Assembly: GCF_037201965.1 (NCBI RefSeq)
Contig: NZ_CP147519.1
Span: 124,001 to 188,000 of the forward strand
Direction of reading: 5' to 3'
DNA length: 64,000 nucleotides
From: Spirosoma sp. SC4-14
GTDB lineage: Bacteria > Bacteroidota > Bacteroidia > Cytophagales > Spirosomataceae
Shown here: positions 61,378 through 64,000 of the stretch, in pieces
Position numbering within the stretch: position 1 is the first letter of the stretch
Layout: every line of letters starts with the position of its first letter
Translations under genes and position numbers: made by a program
The notes under the pieces: generated by a model
Database searches by the model: none
Told to the model about the DNA's origin: nothing
Seen by the model: the letters and a program-made list of their open reading frames with translations, nothing else

Positions 61378-64000
61378 ATGTCCTCTAAGTTTTTTACTAA
61401 TCGTAACGGCAATAGTTTACTCACGAAGTTTGAAGGCGTCTTTACCAATCTAGTCAATCTTTACGCTTTCCACGCCGTGGTTGGGTATTTTCGGGCGTCG
61501 GGCTATTTTGCCATACGAGAATACCTGCTCAAGATACCTGAGGTTAAAATCCTGGTGGGTATAAACGTTGATAAACTATCCGCTGACGCGCAACGCCGGG
61601 GACTGCTATTCGATGGCAATGACGAGAAAACACGTGACGAGTTTGTCAAATGGATGCAGCAGGATATTAAAGAAGCCCGTTACGCTAAAGAAGTGGAGCA
61701 AGGTGTCCTGACGTTTATGCAAGACGTGATGGACAAAAAAATCGAACTTCGGGCGCACAAATCTCAGAAGCTACATTCTAAAATTTATGTGTTTTTACCA
61801 CAGGGCTTTAATGAGCACACCGACGGTCGTGTGATCACTGGCTCGTCAAATTTGACGGATGCCGGTTTAGGTAGCGGTAAATACTATCATAATTACGAAT
61901 TCAACGTAGAACTTCGGGAATTTACCGATGTCAGTTTTGCTGAAAACGAGTTTCAAGAACTCTGGAAAGAGTCTACCCCTATCCTACCTGCTGACTTAAC
62001 TCAAATCAAGGATAAAAGTCACCTTGATAAGGAGTTCAAGCCGTTTGAACTGTACATCAAATTTCTAATAGAATACTTCGGACGGAATATCGAGTATGAT
62101 CCCGAAACGGTGGGCGATGTGCCCAGCTCATTTAAAAAGCTGTCTTATCAGGTAGATGCCGTTAACGAAGGATACCAGATGCTAATGGACCATAATGGAT
62201 TCATTCTGGCAGATGTTGTTGGAACAGGAAAAACGGTTATGGCGACTATGTTGGCAAAGCGTTTTATTATCGCCAATGGTACCGCTCATACGAAGATTCT
62301 AGTGATTTACCCGCCTGCGCTTGAAAAAAGCTGGAAACGTACCTTCAAACAGTTTGGTATCGACCGTTATGCCAAGTTTGTTAGCAATGGTAGCTTAGAC
62401 AAAATAATTAAAGAAGATATTAATTATTGGACGAAAGAGGAGTATGATTTAGTGCTTGTCGATGAAGCCCACCGCTTTCGAAATCACCAGTCCCAGGCGT
62501 TCCAAAATCTACAAATCATCTGCAAGGCCGGACGATTAACGAATGGCATAATTGAGGGGAACCAGAAAAAGGTCGTGCTTATTTCGGCAACGCCCCTCAA
62601 TAACCATCCTCGTGACCTGTACTACTTGTTGTCATTATTCCAGAACATCCGCCGTTCCACGTTACCCGAGACAAACCTGCAACGCTATTTCGGTCGCGCA
62701 TTTGATGAATACCGACATATTCAGCGTACTGACCCGCCCGACATGGATCGACTGCGTACGTTATATACTGACATACGCGAACGGATTGTGAAGCCGATCA
62801 CGATTCGTCGAACGCGTGCTGATCTGACGGGTACAGAGCGGTATCGACAGGATTTGGACGATCAGGGTATCCGATTTCCTGACATGGCCGACCCAGTCGC
62901 GATTCAATACCAGATGAGTCCAGCGCTGGAGCAGTTATTTTACACGACTATCTTATGCTTGACTGACGCCGATCAGATTCAATACATGCGTTACCAAGCC
63001 ATTACCCAGCTTGAGGATAGAGTCCGCGAAGAATACTATCCGCTGTACCGTGAACAGTCCGCGTTTGGATTAGCGGGTATCATGCGAACGCGCTTTGTAA
63101 AACGTTTAGAAAGTAGCTTTTATGCTTTCAAACAGTCTTTAGGGACGTTCCATTCGGCAACAAAGTTTATGCTTCAAGCCTACCAAAATGGTAAGGTATT
63201 CATTTCACCCGACCTAGACATTAATTACTTACTAGAAAAAGGGTTAGATGAGGAAGAGATCGAAGAAGCTGTACTGGAGCTGTCAGACACCAAACCCGGA
63301 AACCGTGTTTTCAACAGTTCCGATTTTAAACCCACATTTGCTGAAGGCTTACAACAGGATTTAACAATTCTAACCCACCTCTGTGAGGCTTGGGAGCAAG
63401 TTGAAGAAGATCCTAAATGGGATAAATTTCGATATTTACTAGAAAACGAATTGTTTGCTCAGCCACGAAACCGGGAGAAGAAATTAGTCGTCTTTTCTGA
63501 GTCTAAGGATACATCAGACTATCTAGTACGACGGATGCGGGAGGCAGGTTTTACGGATATGCTAGCCGTTTCGGCCGAAAATCGCAAAGCGCTTTTTGAA
63601 TGCATCTTGGAAAATTTTGACGCTAATTACGACCGGTCATTCAAGAACGATTACAATATAATTGTCACGACAGAAGTGTTGGCCGAAGGCGTCAACCTAC
63701 ACCGCTCTAACGTGATTGTTAATTATGATACGCCTTGGAATGCAACCCGGTTAATGCAACGTATCGGCCGGGTGAATCGAATTGGTTCGAAAGCCCCGAC
63801 GATCTATAACTACAATTTCTACCCATCAGCGCAGGGTGATGGTATGATTGAACTGTATAAAAAGTCGTACCTGAAATTACAGGGGTTCCATACTGTCTTC
63901 GGCGAAGATGCTCGTGTATATACATTAGAGGAGATCATTGAGCAATTCCGGTTATTTAATCAGGTTGGTGAGCAGCGGGATATTCGCTTAGAATACTTAG
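61378..64000 (+). CDS. PLD-nuclease-like / DEAH helicase protein (runs off the right edge)
   Basis: More than 874 aa with no stop before the window end. It starts MSSKFFTNRNGNSLLTKFEG. Residues 1-200 are a phospholipase-D-like nuclease domain (YFAIREYLLKIPEVKILVGI, KLHSKIYVFLP, GSSNLTDAGLG). A SF2 helicase core follows: Walker A GTGKT at 282-286 (VVGTGKTVMATML), DEAH box at 362-365 (LVDEAHRFRN) and a motif VI-like MQRIGRVNRIG near 791. Proteins of this build occur in phage defence and restriction loci; a methyltransferase or nuclease partner may lie beyond the edge. Confidence 0.88.
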   Translation, partial: MSSKFFTNRNGNSLLTKFEGVFTNLVNLYAFHAVVGYFRASGYFAIREYLLKIPEVKILVGINVDKLSADAQRRGLLFDGNDEKTRDEFVKWMQQDIKEARYAKEVEQGVLTFMQDVMDKKIELRAHKSQKLHSKIYVFLPQGFNEHTDGRVITGSSNLTDAGLGSGKYYHNYEFNVELREFTDVSFAENEFQELWKESTPILPADLTQIKDKSHLDKEFKPFELYIKFLIEYFGRNIEYDPETVGDVPSSFKKLSYQVDAVNEGYQMLMDHNGFILADVVGTGKTVMATMLAKRFIIANGTAHTKILVIYPPALEKSWKRTFKQFGIDRYAKFVSNGSLDKIIKEDINYWTKEEYDLVLVDEAHRFRNHQSQAFQNLQIICKAGRLTNGIIEGNQKKVVLISATPLNNHPRDLYYLLSLFQNIRRSTLPETNLQRYFGRAFDEYRHIQRTDPPDMDRLRTLYTDIRERIVKPITIRRTRADLTGTERYRQDLDDQGIRFPDMADPVAIQYQMSPALEQLFYTTILCLTDADQIQYMRYQAITQLEDRVREEYYPLYREQSAFGLAGIMRTRFVKRLESSFYAFKQSLGTFHSATKFMLQAYQNGKVFISPDLDINYLLEKGLDEEEIEEAVLELSDTKPGNRVFNSSDFKPTFAEGLQQDLTILTHLCEAWEQVEEDPKWDKFRYLLENELFAQPRNREKKLVVFSESKDTSDYLVRRMREAGFTDMLAVSAENRKALFECILENFDANYDRSFKNDYNIIVTTEVLAEGVNLHRSNVIVNYDTPWNATRLMQRIGRVNRIGSKAPTIYNYNFYPSAQGDGMIELYKKSYLKLQGFHTVFGEDARVYTLEEIIEQFRLFNQVGEQRDIRLEYL

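Overview
The window reads as a mosaic replicon from a Bacteroidota bacterium of the Cytophagales, most like Spirosoma. This is inferred from the gene families: ECF sigma/FecR/SusC/SusD cascades, CRTAC1-type FG-GAP lipoproteins, Bacteroidetes class I lanthipeptide genes, a TAnnTTTG promoter element and IS families. A Rep_3-type initiator gene at 42912-44021 with nine iteron-like repeats beside it (44091-44456), a resolvase, a tyrosine recombinase and a umuDC remnant suggest that at least part of it is a plasmid. Base composition changes sharply along the window: roughly 50% GC at 0-15 kb, AT-rich at 17.5-26 kb, GC-rich at 26.9-30 kb, and AT-rich again in the 50-61 kb defence island. No tRNA, rRNA or CRISPR array was seen.

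Layout. (1) 0-15.5 kb, minus strand: lutA-lutB lactate oxidation genes, a frameshifted L-fucose permease gene, a divergent AraC regulator, and a five-gene outer-membrane uptake cascade (ECF sigma, FecR anti-sigma, SusC, SusD, FG-GAP lipoprotein). The likely theme is uptake of a fucose-type sugar and oxidation of the L-lactate it yields. (2) 15.6-31 kb: a mobile-element scrapyard holding IS1182-like remnants, two IS630 copies and an internally deleted derivative, and a 724-bp exact direct repeat. Among these lie small detoxification-type enzymes: MBL-like/MoaF-like, three SRPBCC proteins, DUF5519, an NAD(P)-binding protein, DJ-1/PfpI, an alpha/beta hydrolase, NTF2-like and 4,5-DOPA dioxygenase. 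Crp/Fnr and AraC regulators, a MscS channel and an IS1182 fragment also occur. (3) 30.6-32.3 kb: a serine recombinase next to a truncated umuC and a umuD whose catalytic dyad is altered. (4) 32.4-42.9 kb: a lanthipeptide-type RiPP locus with a LytTR regulator, a full-length LanB dehydratase, two 43-residue precursor candidates (one without Cys), a LytS/LytR-type two-component pair, an outer-membrane beta-barrel receptor and a serine beta-lactamase-fold hydrolase. No LanC or transporter is visible. (5) 42.9-49.4 kb: replication and maintenance functions.

(6) 50-64 kb: a defence island. It begins with a two-gene operon that pairs a predicted diadenylate-cyclase-like (DAC/DisA_N-type) protein with an unrecognised 443-residue partner. 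A divergent sigma-factor / small protein / ImmA-IrrE peptidase module follows. Next is a type III CBASS operon (CD-NTase, HORMA, TRIP13-like ATPase, effector) whose effector joins an N-terminal SAVED-like nucleotide sensor to a C-terminal HExxH metallopeptidase-like domain. The island continues with an IS3 remnant, an AbiEi/AbiEii-type toxin-antitoxin pair with a perfect inverted repeat at its start, and a PLD-nuclease/DEAH-helicase protein that runs off the right edge. The DAC-like operon and the SAVED-metallopeptidase CBASS are the most interesting systems here.
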